Below are positions 31,501 through 41,088 of a stretch of 64,000 bases of DNA, piece after piece. The stretch's first letter is position 1; each line of letters starts with the position of its first letter. The notes beneath the pieces were generated by a model. It worked only from the letters and a program-made list of their open reading frames with translations, was not told the origin of the DNA and ran no database searches. Position numbers and translations under genes: made by a program. This DNA is from Pectinophora gossypiella (lineage: Eukaryota > Arthropoda > Insecta > Lepidoptera > Gelechiidae), in NCBI RefSeq assembly GCF_024362695.1, contig NW_026063254.1, positions 124,001 through 188,000 of the forward strand, in the 5' to 3' direction.

Positions 31501-32850
31501 ACGCAAGGGCGTAGTGGTACTTGAAGGTCGGAGTACACAATGGTGTGGGATAAAAAACTTAGAAGTTTCAGTCCCTGTATACAACTCCATGTGCCCTAAC
31601 GACTCGTATTCCTTCATAAAATCATTGTAAGCCTGCTGAAAGCTTTGCGAACGAGCAAGGCGTCGCTCGACCTGTGTAAGACGTTTCAATGCGTACTCAT
31701 ATGAGTCACCGAGTGGCTCGCGGTCAGGGTTTAACAATATTGGAGAAACGTATCGACCCGTTTCATCACGATAATGTTTTTCATTAAATATTTTTTCGGC
31801 AATCTCATCCTCTGGACTGAGTGGAGTCGTGCACGGCAGCGATTCCACCTCCAAAAAACGTTTGAGAGTGTCATTGATAAGATTGTCGTCAATGGTGTAC
31901 GACACCATTGACGTTGTGGACGCCACAACATTACTGTCGCTCGGAGATTGCACGGCTAACCTCCCGGTTATTACATAACCAAATACACTGCTCAAAGCTG
32001 CAGGTATGTCGGAACTAAATATGAATTTTTTTCCGTCATAAATGTGAGGGAAAATGTCACCAGCTAAAATGATGTCAATTGGTGATTTTTTATGAAAGTC
32101 AGGATCGGCTAAAACTAAGTTTTTATATTCGTTAATCACGGTTTGTGGAATTGTCACGGTAGGTAAATCCGAAGTAATTTTTCGCAAAACAACAGCGTCA
32201 ATGTTAAAAAGAGGAATTGAATTATGACGTGATTTTATAGATAACAACGTCATTCCGTAATTTTTGAGGTTTTCACCACCAAGTCCATAAATATTAAAAG
32301 GACATTTATGTACCGATAAACCCAAACGATGTAAGCATTCAGCTGAAATAAAATTCGACTGCGCGCCCGAGTCAATTAATACTCTGCACGGTTGATAACA
32401 GTTAAACTGATCTAAAACATGCACAACTGCAGTTCCCAATATAACGGTACTATTTGTTTGAATGGATGACGCATGACAATTCATAACAACATCGCTAGTA
32501 TCGACCTGCGACTGCGCAGGCGCCGAGGCGGGACCAGGCGCGATGCCTGCAGGAACCGGTTTCTTATCACCCGAGTCTGCGTGCAACAACATATGATGCG
32601 GCTGATTACAGATAAAACATCTATATTGACTTTTGCATTCGCTTGCATTATGATTCTGCTTTAGACAATTTCGACATAGTCTAAGAGCTTCAGCACGGCT
32701 GACACGCTGTGAATAGTTCAATTTACGAAATTGATCACAACGAAAAATCATATGATTTTCTCCACAATGTAAACACGATAAGTTTGAACGTGTTGTTGAA
32801 GAAGCATGCGAATAATTTTTATTTAAGGTCAATGTGGGGAAGACCGGCAT
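28513..32850 (-). CDS. BEL pol: zinc knuckles, protease, RT, RNase H, integrase
   Basis: C-terminal part of a BEL Gag-Pol polyprotein. In order (residue 1 at 32850): CCHC-type knuckles (CLHCGENHMIFRC, CRNCLKQNHNASEC), aspartic protease with DSG at 160-162, RT with Asp496 (LTADISKMY) and YVDD at 584-587, RNase H from Asp760 (FCDASSRG), then an integrase H2C2 region and a D,D,E core (VGCDIGGPFF, LYSDCGTNF, MGGLWEAGIK), ending in a DUF5641-like domain (VGDLVLLK). No stop or frameshift. The first nine codons (32850-32826) come from the inverted repeat of the inserted transposon, so the ATG is not the native start. Confidence 0.96.
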   Translation of the reverse strand: MPVFPTLTLNKNYSHASSTTRSNLSCLHCGENHMIFRCDQFRKLNYSQRVSRAEALRLCRNCLKQNHNASECKSQYRCFICNQPHHMLLHADSGDKKPVPAGIAPGPASAPAQSQVDTSDVVMNCHASSIQTNSTVILGTAVVHVLDQFNCYQPCRVLIDSGAQSNFISAECLHRLGLSVHKCPFNIYGLGGENLKNYGMTLLSIKSRHNSIPLFNIDAVVLRKITSDLPTVTIPQTVINEYKNLVLADPDFHKKSPIDIILAGDIFPHIYDGKKFIFSSDIPAALSSVFGYVITGRLAVQSPSDSNVVASTTSMVSYTIDDNLINDTLKRFLEVESLPCTTPLSPEDEIAEKIFNEKHYRDETGRYVSPILLNPDREPLGDSYEYALKRLTQVERRLARSQSFQQAYNDFMKEYESLGHMELYTGTETSKFFIPHHCVLRPSSTTTPLRVVFDGSAKTSTGVSLNDSLLTGRKLHQDILKIITNFRLYEVCLTADISKMYRGVLIDPSERIYQHILWRESPTQPVRIYELKTNTYGLRSAPYIAVRTLHQLALDELAQLAANPQSSSHLTLSKAAEVLMEGFYVDDLLWSCQTIDEACTLQTQLISLLKSSGFDLRKWASNCPQLLTNVSADQTTAINFQDDTLSSSLKVLGLTWLPACDCFSFNFNFSDTKNTKRSVLQLLASIFDPVGFISPCTFIAKCIMQDLWKLGIGWDDRLPQELSNKWYRFISDLHSLAELRIERHLLIPTFVAVQVIAFCDASSRGYAACVYLRSTDKAGNVKVRLLTSKSKVAPTKPLSIPRLELEAAVLLSKLINFVVQNLKEFSVQLTAFSDSSVVLSWLQTPPYKLKTYVSNRVSQITEVVPPYCWFHVNSEYNAADICSRGVMPSQLVATATEWIHGPSWLHESPEHWPTSSFILKNHNKVPELKSNTDSFNFTLCDDKNTFKNDLEETFNKFSFFCKLQRVVAWCHRYINNLKLKVKRCDLIVGPLKTAELKQAHKTIIRVVQTNHFHLEIETLRKKGYVSSLRKLSPFLDVHCFLRVGGRILQSDLPYNTKQPVLLPKKCHTTRLIIMFFHKLYLHTGPRTLQGILCKNYWIINARSIIRSVLSKCANCFKFRPTSIQPTMGSLPASRLKPDKVFNHVGCDIGGPFFVKESLRRNAKVYKAYLCLFICFSTKAVHLEVLTDLSCECFLATLDRFVARRGLCSCLYSDCGTNFMAAAKHLQEVTAFLNNKQVQDDILEGCALRSIDWRVNPPNAASMGGLWEAGIKSAKHHLCRAVGDKTLTFEELCTVFCKIEAVMNSRPLCSLSDNPQEFDVLTAGHFLIGQSLVAVPEYDLQDVSLNRLSRWQSIQKISQSFWRRWSDDYLHTLQQRAKWFVQRPNLKVGDLVLLKSNLTRPLQWPLGRVEAIHPGVDDIVRVVTVRTQNGHLKRPVNKVCPLPYAN

Positions 32851-33149
32851 ACTGTTCTAAAATTTGAGTTTGACTGAGTTTATTGAAGAAGATATTATTT
32901 GTAGACCAATTCATATGATCGTGTATGATAGATAATTTACTTGGCTATATTTATAAGTCTAAATATAAGAGAAAGCGCCATAATCTTTGGATATACAATC
33001 GTTTTTTTAAAAACTTGGCAAGTAGACGGTCTTCCAATGCAGTGCGAGGCAAGTCCGTCCACAAAAGAAAAAACGTATTTTTAGTTACAAATCGTAGGCC
33101 TAGACGTATGAAAATAGTTTCAGGCGGTGAACCAACAATGCCATTTTGA

Positions 33150-34570
33150 TACGTACTTTACCGATTTGTGAATAAGGCTTTCATTACACAGATATATTAG
33201 TATTTTTTAAAAATAAGGCAAGACCGGCATACCTTTGGTGGCAGTGGTTGTAAACATTTCGTCATATTTTTTACCCGACTGTGGCGAAGCAAAAATGAGG
33301 GTTATGTGTTTAACCTCTATATATGTATGAATGTGTGTATACACATTTGTTCCCTTTGTAATCTTAAACCACTTCTCAGATTTTAACAAATGAGGTGACC
33401 CGGAGAGTCTTGATTGTCTGGTGGTAGACTGTGACGTCAAGTTAATTCAATGTGGAGCCCTCTAGAGAACATAAACACAGGAAAAATAGGTATTTTATCG
33501 AGTATCAAATAAAAGAGTTCAATTATTACTAGCTTTATCTGCGGGTTTTCTTATATTTACTCGATTTACGTTTAATTGATAACATGACTGTTCCGATATA
33601 TTCCGAATAGGTTTTATGAAACATAATATAATGAAAGCACGTTATCTTAACCCCAAATGTAAATATAAGTTTTATTTAAAACTAAAATTCATAATTCATA
33701 TAGCAAATGTAAATTGTTACTGGCAATAAATTTATTCTTATTCTTATTCTAAAACCCGACTACGGAAAATCTTGCCCTTAAAAGTCGGGTTTTAATTTTT
33801 ACACTTATATTATTTAAGATGTTCAATATTGTTTTTGTTTTATTTAGACTTAGCTTATTTTTTGGTTAAATATATTTATGTTTTGTGAAATAAAATAAAA
33901 AAAAGAAAAAGAAAATAAAATAATATAAAAGGTTTAATAATTGAATAAGATATTAAAAGACCATTAAATTTATAAAATCAAAAATATTTATTCTCAAAAC
34001 AGATGCTTATACAAAATAAGAGATCAGTTTAATCAGTCTTGTAGTTTCAGAGTATTTATCTCACTCTAACTCAAATCAAAATTAACATTGAAATTATAAC
34101 CAATATCGTAATTCGTAAATTAAAGTATCTAAAAAATCTAGTTTTAAAAACGAGAAAATAAAACCACAATTATACATTCTTAGTCTTGTCATTAACAATA
34201 TTAAACTAAAAAAAGAGCAAATATTTTATATGCACTTGTATTTGCACATTAAAGTAACATGAATAACTTTATATTTTAGAATCACAAAACATAATACTAT
34301 TTATTTCAATAGTGACGTATTTTTTTCTTAGATTACTTGTGTAAAAATCACCCGTACATTTACGTATTTCTTAACTTATCTAAAAGCTATGCTAGATCCA
34401 CTGCACAAAATCAGCTAGTGGAGTTATTTATTCTAGTTATTTGCATAATTTTAACTTATATATAAAACCCTGTATGCCGAGGAACTTATAAGTGACCTCT
34501 ACTATGCACAAACAAATAACTAAGGCACCAGCATTTTGAATGAATAGTGCCTAAGTAATATTATACTTAT
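33150..34570. other. AT-rich 3' flank inside the pogo-like element
   Basis: No gene. 33755-33795 holds a short inverted repeat (ACCCGAC...GTCGGGT) beside a LINE-like (TTATTC)n tail at 33730-33755. The rest is AT-rich and featureless. Confidence 0.5.
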
Positions 34571-34576
34571 TTAAAA

Positions 34577-37480
34577 TTAACATAAAAAATAAACTGTGTC
34601 TTCAACGTCGGATAATAATAAGGTTTTTGGATTGACTGGGTCATGAGTCAGCTTAATTTTTTTAACTACAGATGCGCTTGGCACGTCATCACGCTCAATT
34701 TTTTTTGTCAATAGAAACTTCAATGGCTTTTTCACTGTCTTGTAAAATCTTATTGAGTAATATATCTCATCTTCGTCTTCAACAGGGTTTAATCCTTCTA
34801 TATAGCCTATGTAGTACGTCCATTTCTTTCGATGAAAGTATCGTATGAGAACATTATCATTCACAACATAATTGACATCTTCCTTTTCGACAAAACTAGC
34901 TAGGTCTTTTGCTCTATCCTTATAGTTTTCTCTTTCAAACTCGCAATTTTGTTTAATTTCTTTACTGTAACTTTTCGATACTGTCATCTCATTTGAAGTT
35001 AATTTATGAGGTAAGTCAAAAACTGCTTGGTCTTCTTCACTATTCTCATAGTTCTCTCTTCCATAGTTGCAATTTTGTATGACTTCCTTATTTTGTTCAG
35101 GCCTTTCTTTACTGTCATTTTTCGATACTGCCATCTCATCTAAAGTTAACTCTAAAGGTAAGTCAAAAATAGCTAGGTCTTCTTCTCTAACCTCATTATA
35201 CTTTCTTTCATACTTGTAATCTTCTGTAACTTCTTCACCTTCTTTATGTCTTTCTTTATTATCATTTTTTGATTCTCTCATCTCATATGGAGTTAACTCT
35301 AGAAGTAAGTCAACAATAGCTTGATCTTCTCTATCCTCGCAGTTATTTCTTTCAAACGTGCAATTTTCTGTAACTTCTTTACTTTCTTTAGGTATTTCTT
35401 TATTGTAATTTTTAGATACTGGCATCTCACCTGTAGTCAAGTCAAGAGATAAGTCAACGCTATCACGTATATTAAAATCACTGTTAATACTTATGCAATC
35501 CGAAACTCTTGTCGAGTCTTCTGACGCCACTGTAACTCGCTTTTTCGATGTAATTGATGTTTTTTTTTTTTGCTCTTTATTGTCATGACTTTTTTTTCCA
35601 ATACCTTTACCCTTTTTTGAAATGTTTTTTGGTCGTCGTTGTTCTTCACTGGTATTTTTTTTTGCTATTCCTGATGGGCCGGCAATGGATTCTATTGATT
35701 TTTTATATATTTTATGTGTGCTTTTATTTTTTTCTGGTTCTTTCTTAATATTTTTGATTTTTTCTTCCATTTTACGGTTAAGAACATCGTCATGAGTTAT
35801 AACTTCGGCTCCTGGTCCCATTTTTTGTCGCTTGAGTTTTGTGTTGTTTCCAGCTTTAACTTTCATCAAGAGAAGTTCTTCAAAAGTGACAACTCTGTCC
35901 TCTAATATTTGGATTTTTTTACTATTATTTGAAATGTCTTCTTTTAATAACTCGGGTACTAGATGATTGAAATGTTGTTTATGTTGCAGTCCTATTTCGG
36001 ATTTACCACATGAATCATTAACATTTGCTGTAGAAGGAGGAGAATCAAGCGAAGGAGTTTCCAGCTTTTCATGACTACATTTTTCGCAGATATATAAAGT
36101 CAGTTTGTTGTCACGCTTTTCATAAGTTGTTATATGAGTCACTTTTGTTATGCAATCAAGTGCTAGTGATAGCAAAGATTTCGGATTACTTTTTGTGGAA
36201 GTCGTCTGGTTCTTATCATTAGAACATTCTCCCGTAGCAACTTGGTCGATACCGTTTTGGGACTCTCTTTGAAATTCTATCCACTTTTCTAACTGCAAGG
36301 TGTCAAAGAGCTTCTCGTCAACCACTTTTGGATTGAAAGGAAAAACCCCAGCTTTACGGAAGCCATTCTTTAAAACTTGTGCATCGATTTGGGCCCAAAC
36401 TAGTCCAATAAGCTTCGCAAATTCATTTTTTGGCAATGCTACTCCAACATTCAAACGCTGCCATTGTACAAGTACCTGATCCCAATGATCTTTAAACGAT
36501 TTCATAACTGCCAAGTCAAGCGGCTGTAAGACATGACTTGTATGGGCCGGTAGTTTTAGAATTGTTACGTTGGCTTTGCGAGCCTCTTCAATAATATTCA
36601 AACTCACATGAGTCGCATGGCCATCATAAATGAGGAGAACTGGCCGCTCATCCCCAATAGCAGGCAAAAATATTTTTGTGAAAAATGTTTCAAATACATC
36701 ACTCTCCATCCATCCGTTTTTGGTAGCAGCGTAGGCAGTGTTAGGATAAGATTCAGGAGACATCCATGCGTCCCACATGTGTTTTCCCTTGTAAATGATA
36801 AGTGGAGGCAGTTTGTCTCCTTGAGCATTTATTCCTAATAAGACAGTTGTATTTTCTTTTCCAGTCGATGAGATGACCCTTGTAGCCGCGTGTCCTTTAA
36901 GTCCAACAATTTTCGTTTTAGCAGGATCTTTGGAAAAACTAGTCTCATCCAAATTCCATATTGCAGAGGGTTTCTCCATTATGTTCAATTTTTTTAATGT
37001 CTTGGCAAGTAACTCGTAATATGGATATACGATAAAAGGATTTACAGCCTTCTTCCTCGAGTATTCAACAGCTTGCGGCTTTTTGACTGAGAGGTTATGA
37101 CGTTTCTTGAACCCAGTAAACCAAGAATTACCTGGTTTTCCATCTTTGAACGGTGTCGGAATGTTGTTCTTCTTCACATAATCAGATACCATTTTCAACA
37201 TTTCTGTTTTGGTCAATCCAAAACCATATTTTTCCATTAGGTGAAGAGATATAGCTAACTTTTTTTCTACTTCATATGATAATACAGTGTTTCTTCCTAA
37301 TGAATTTGATTTAACCCTTTTATTATTGACATGGTCCATAATCGTCATTCTAGGAATTTTGAATTCTTTTGCAGCCATGTAACCACTCAAAGACCCATTT
37401 TTGACAGCTCTAACAGCATTTTGAAGACTTTCTTTAGAATAGGACGCTCTATTCGTTTTCCTTCTATAGTTGCTAACCAT
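34577..37480 (-). CDS. pogo-like DDD transposase with C-terminal tandem repeats
   Basis: Transposase of the element. N-terminal HTH of the psq/CENP-B kind (about 10-60: SLSGYMAAKEFKIPRMTIMDHV), a second DNA-binding domain (70-135), then DDE_1 with Asp178 (WNLDETSF), Asp286 (LLIYDGHATH) and Asp322 (LQPLDLAVMKSF), a DD35D spacing. Residues about 420-670 are lysine-rich and low complexity. Residues about 673-860 are four tandem units of about 48 residues (acidic, each with an LTxxEMxxSK-like core). A C-terminal domain (about 860-930, NVLIRYFHRKKWTYYIGYI) looks like a small beta-barrel reader fold. At 967 residues it is much longer than classical pogo/Tigger proteins. It is intact with an ATG and may be active. 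Confidence 0.93.
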   Translation of the reverse strand: MVSNYRRKTNRASYSKESLQNAVRAVKNGSLSGYMAAKEFKIPRMTIMDHVNNKRVKSNSLGRNTVLSYEVEKKLAISLHLMEKYGFGLTKTEMLKMVSDYVKKNNIPTPFKDGKPGNSWFTGFKKRHNLSVKKPQAVEYSRKKAVNPFIVYPYYELLAKTLKKLNIMEKPSAIWNLDETSFSKDPAKTKIVGLKGHAATRVISSTGKENTTVLLGINAQGDKLPPLIIYKGKHMWDAWMSPESYPNTAYAATKNGWMESDVFETFFTKIFLPAIGDERPVLLIYDGHATHVSLNIIEEARKANVTILKLPAHTSHVLQPLDLAVMKSFKDHWDQVLVQWQRLNVGVALPKNEFAKLIGLVWAQIDAQVLKNGFRKAGVFPFNPKVVDEKLFDTLQLEKWIEFQRESQNGIDQVATGECSNDKNQTTSTKSNPKSLLSLALDCITKVTHITTYEKRDNKLTLYICEKCSHEKLETPSLDSPPSTANVNDSCGKSEIGLQHKQHFNHLVPELLKEDISNNSKKIQILEDRVVTFEELLLMKVKAGNNTKLKRQKMGPGAEVITHDDVLNRKMEEKIKNIKKEPEKNKSTHKIYKKSIESIAGPSGIAKKNTSEEQRRPKNISKKGKGIGKKSHDNKEQKKKTSITSKKRVTVASEDSTRVSDCISINSDFNIRDSVDLSLDLTTGEMPVSKNYNKEIPKESKEVTENCTFERNNCEDREDQAIVDLLLELTPYEMRESKNDNKERHKEGEEVTEDYKYERKYNEVREEDLAIFDLPLELTLDEMAVSKNDSKERPEQNKEVIQNCNYGRENYENSEEDQAVFDLPHKLTSNEMTVSKSYSKEIKQNCEFERENYKDRAKDLASFVEKEDVNYVVNDNVLIRYFHRKKWTYYIGYIEGLNPVEDEDEIYYSIRFYKTVKKPLKFLLTKKIERDDVPSASVVKKIKLTHDPVNPKTLLLSDVEDTVYFLC

Positions 37481-37499
37481 GATGATAATTGAGGCGAAC

Positions 37500-38140
37500 C
37501 AAATTAATCTTTAAAAAGACTGATCCAATTTAACAATAAACGCACTCGTCGCCGGGATAGTGATCATAAATTGCAAATAGATAGCAGCTTCGGCACCAAA
37601 AGAAATCCAATATTAACATAACTTGTATAGAGCTTGCATAAACTGTAAAGTGTCGCGGCAAGTGACGGTCTGGTTTGCAGTTGCAATTATAACAATTATT
37701 TGCGAGTATAAAGTGGGTAACTGGCCAAGGCCATTGTAGTCGGGACAGTAAATAAAAATCAAATCTTGTTAAAAAGCGGTCAACGTCTAAAATATCAGAC
37801 ATTCTTCATGCTTTGTAAAATCTGAAAAAAAAAAAAATATGCGCTTAAGAAAAAAAAATTTGAAAAAGAAAGAATGAATTTATAGAATAATAATTGTGAC
37901 ATTTTATTCATAGATAGTTAAATGTATTTAAATACCTACCTAATTATAAGTAAAGTACAAACACATGATGGATATCGATATGGAATACATTATCATCAAA
38001 CATCCTCAGACATTATTCATGGTTACCCATCATTATACGTCATCTTCCAACATTCATCATCATCCAGCATCCGATGCAGACCGTGATTCTCAGTTAACAT
38101 CAAGTGGAATTTTCCGTCGCAAAACTCAAAAAAGTCTAAG
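37500..38140. other. 5' flank of the pogo-like transposase
   Basis: AT-rich DNA upstream of the transposase start (on minus). It presumably holds the promoter; no clear TATA or start element could be named. Confidence 0.4.
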
Positions 38141-38500
38141 TATATAAAAGGAGAAACTGACTGACTGACATATCAACGCACAGCCTAAACAGCTAAACGT
38201 AGGCACTTGAAATTTGGGAGGGACGTAGCTTAGGTACCGTAGAGGTGCACTAAGAAAGGAATTCCCGAAATTTACAGGGGAACAGGAATTAGCGGGAAAA
38301 TCCTTTTGTATGAAAAATCTAAACCGCTTAAGTTAGACACTTGAAATTTGGCATGCAGGTACCTTAGTAAACTTAGTTGCAACAGGATATTGCAAATTCC
38401 TACGGGAACGGGAGTTAGCGGGAAAAAAACATTTGTATGAAAAAATCTAAACCGCGTAATAGATACACGCCACGCGGACGAAGTCGCGGACAAAAGTTAG
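38140..38500 (-). repeat. Copy of the GGAATTCCTTTCTTAGTGCA repeat family
   Basis: On minus this matches the tandem family at 56120-57950 (TACGGTACCTAAGCTACGTC, AAATTTCAAGTGTCTAAC, TTCATACAAAAGGATTTTCC), two units, with the GACTTCGTCCGCG end at 38470-38490. Confidence 0.75.
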
Positions 38501-39260
38501 TGTTAGTATATTTTTAAATTATTTTCAATTCCATACTTTTGTGATGGAAAGTTCCACTTCATGTTAACTTCGAATCGTGAGCTGAATCCCTCGCAGCATT
38601 CGGTACGGTGTCACTACCACTCTGTATTATTACGATAGTTACCATAAAAATCATCTTGCGACATACATATTATATTACTTACTATTAGGTATAAGTCAGT
38701 AAGATTTATAATGTGAACAAACACACTACACAAAATATTTACAGAATGGAATACAGAATACCGAGATAGAATTGCATAAAATACCCCCTGCTGTAAAAGT
38801 TGACAATATCTGGAATGAGGCAAGATCGGCATATGACAGTCTTACCTCTCTTTATGTAGACGGTCTTCCCAACTATTACATTTTAAGGTTAGAAATTTCA
38901 CACGGGTATAAATTCGATATAAAAGCTATATTCCTGCATTATATTATTTAACGAATACATTAATGGATCAATGAACAACTTACGTGTTTAGAAAAACTTC
39001 TCAAAATCCTCCAATTTGCAAATATTTTTAATAAAGAATCCGCCACCAGCCACTGCAATCTTAAGCGCGAAATGGTCAAAAAAATTGCAGGACCGACACT
39101 GTCCAAACTAATCATGCTAGCGCCATCTACTGTTTTTAGTTCGGACTAGCTCCTTAAGTACTATTTTATCGACAGAGACGTAAGACGCTAGTTATTCAAA
39201 ATTAGGAGTTATTCGCACTAGACGGTCTTTTAGCCCAGACGGTCTTCCCCACATTGACCT

Positions 39261-40274
39261 TACTTTATTAATATTTTTAGTGTACATTTTACTATCAGTT
39301 GTTTTATTTTGTCGCATATTTACGTCACTACTACGAGTAAAGGATGATGAATGATCAAGAACTTTTATTTGATTGTGCACAAAACTCATTAGATGCGAGA
39401 ATGTAGGTATAGAATTTTGATCTAACTGTTGTTCGAATAACTTGCGTGTTTGTGGGTCTAAAGATCGCAACGCGATATGACAGAATAGATAATTATTCAA
39501 GTTATCAACTTTTAAGCCTTTAATGGCTTTGTATGAATGTTCATATGTTTCAATAAACATGTTTAAATGAGTAGAAGATTCTTTTTGAAGTGGTGAAAAA
39601 TTAAGCATTTTATCCAAGTACATACCGACTAACATTCGGCTGTCTTGATATTTATCAAGGAGACTCTTCCATACCAAGTCATAGTTGGCAGCAGTAACAG
39701 GAAGACTCTTTACTATATTTAACGCTGATCCCTTTGTGCATGACAATAAATAGTGAAATTTATCAATTTTTGAAATACTTTCGTTACTATGAACCAAGGA
39801 GCAAAATGTTTCGTAAAACGTATTAAAGTTTTCAATATTACCGTCAAATGTAAACAATTCAATCTTAGGAAGTCGAAGTCGAGATTCCTTTTGTTGTGAA
39901 GGAGTTTCGTCCTTAACGCAACTGACATTAGGTTCAAGTTTGCGCAGATGCAATTTTATACGAAAGTATAATTCATCGAAGTTTTTTAATGCCTGACCAT
40001 TTAATGTAGCTTTGGAGTTATGTTTAAGTTCGCATTCAAAAATATCATAAATAACACGTTCGAAAGATTGACGCAAATCGTCAATTTCTGAAGCACGTAA
40101 CAAAAACATTTCCTTGGAGTCGGAATCCAAAGTAGTTCTACTCGAGTCATATATAGATTGAACTTGCTCATAAAGCCTTTCCTTTTTATTTTGTAATAAA
40201 TTCATCAAGATCGATGTGTCTTGATCAAGTGATTCATTGTCAGATAGATCGTCTTTGTTATTTTTCTTAGACAT
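39261..40274 (-). CDS. BEL gag (N-terminal part of Gag-Pol)
   Basis: Gag of the BEL element. It starts at ATG 40274. Residues 1-110 are acidic and helical; from about 130 on is the DUF1759 Gag domain (LPKIELFTFDGNIENFNTFYETF, then SLLDKYQDSRMLVGMYLDKML). The open frame runs on to 39192, but everything below 39261 is transposon sequence. The codon that contains the TA duplication is in the same phase as pol across the insertion, so Gag-Pol was one ORF of roughly 1,770 codons. No damage apart from the insertion. Confidence 0.93.
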
Positions 40275-40489
40275 TTTTTGTAAGAGAAGAGTAGGGTAGA
40301 TGACAAAGAACGAGGTGTAGTGTAATTAATGCTCACTACGTACGGCACACGTATAATGTACAGATTCGTTACGTTATAAAACTTTATATAGAACGTCTAT
40401 ATATTATGTAAGATATACGTAAACTGTGATATAAATATCAATAAATAAAGTACAAATATATGTATGATATCTATAGGTAAATGAGATAT

Positions 40490-40578
40490 TCGTGGTCTAA
40501 TGACCAGGAAAACTTGGATATCTGGGGTCAGATGACCAGGACAAATTTGATATCCGGGCTCGAAGGACCAAAAAAAAA
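40490..40578 (-). promoter_or_regulatory. BEL primer-binding site and leader duplication
   Basis: 40553-40570, read on minus, begins TGGTCCTTCGAGCCCGG, the pattern of a tRNA 3'-end complement, 8 bases from the 5' LTR. Upstream are two tandem 32-34-bp near repeats (40499-40530 and 40531-40564), the second running into the primer-binding site. The tRNA identity is not decided. Confidence 0.75.
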
Positions 40579-41083
40579 TGTGCGATCTGCGCAATTTACA
40601 GGTGTCGCTGATAGAATATATATATAAATAAATGACTGTATGTTAAGAGATTGTATAGAACGAACAATTGTCTGCTCTAATCGGCGAGTAAAAGGATCTC
40701 CACCAACCTTTATCATCCACAATCGAGCTGGAATCTGGACAGCTGGGCAGCCTCTGGAGTGCCTGAACGTCAGGCCGGCGACCAAGGTCAGAGTAACACT
40801 CACTTAACCCGATTGGGTGTGCAAAAATATATTGTTCAGTTCAAAATCACACAACAGTTCCAATAAACGTTATTGAAGCTCCAATGGAGAACACAGATAT
40901 GCGTGAAACGTTCACGTCTAGGCTGCAAGTCGTAAGGGCGTGAGTTTTGTACAGAACGTCTGTACTAGCCCGCGTCGAACGTCGAACAGAAGGATTGCCA
41001 GTCATACATCCAGTGACGGTGGACTGACAATTATTTGATCGAGATTTTACATTTACCCACCAATATTGAGCAGATATTGAACA
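40579..41083 (-). repeat. BEL LTR (5' LTR in element orientation)
   Basis: 505 bp; pair of 27836-28340 with two substitutions. It should carry the promoter for the BEL gag-pol transcript read leftward. The edge at 41083 (CA on plus) is directly followed by the TATAT duplication. Confidence 0.96.
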
Positions 41084-41088
41084 TATAT

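Larger units (their letters stand above)
32826..39260 (-). mobile_element. pogo-like DNA transposon (6.4 kb) inserted in BEL gag-pol
   Basis: The ends are inverted repeats beginning AGGTCAATGTGGGGAAGACC (32826 and, inverted, 39260), flanked by TA on both sides (32824-32825, 39261-39262), the target rule of Tc1/mariner/pogo. Further copies of a GAAGACCGNC-type motif lie at about 33023, 33215, 38818, 38865 and 39216. It carries one intact transposase gene plus AT-rich DNA and a nested non-autonomous repeat (about 38140-38500). Taking it and one TA out restores a continuous BEL reading frame. Confidence 0.93.
27836..41083 (-). mobile_element. BEL/Pao LTR retrotransposon, young, split by a pogo-like transposon
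   Basis: Two 505-bp LTRs (27836-28340 and 40579-41083) differ at only two positions (28071 and 28077 by alignment). They start TG and end CA and are flanked by the 5-bp duplication TATAT (27831-27835, 41084-41088), the BEL/Pao size. On minus: 5' LTR, primer-binding site next to it (40553-40570), gag, pol, and a polypurine tract (G-rich, complement of about 28341-28352) next to the 3' LTR. Gag and pol were one continuous frame before a DNA transposon entered. All catalytic motifs are intact. Confidence 0.96.

Noticed and set aside
32826..32850. Native BEL pol start at 32850
   Set aside because: These codons are the inverted repeat of the inserted DNA transposon; the original frame came from gag.
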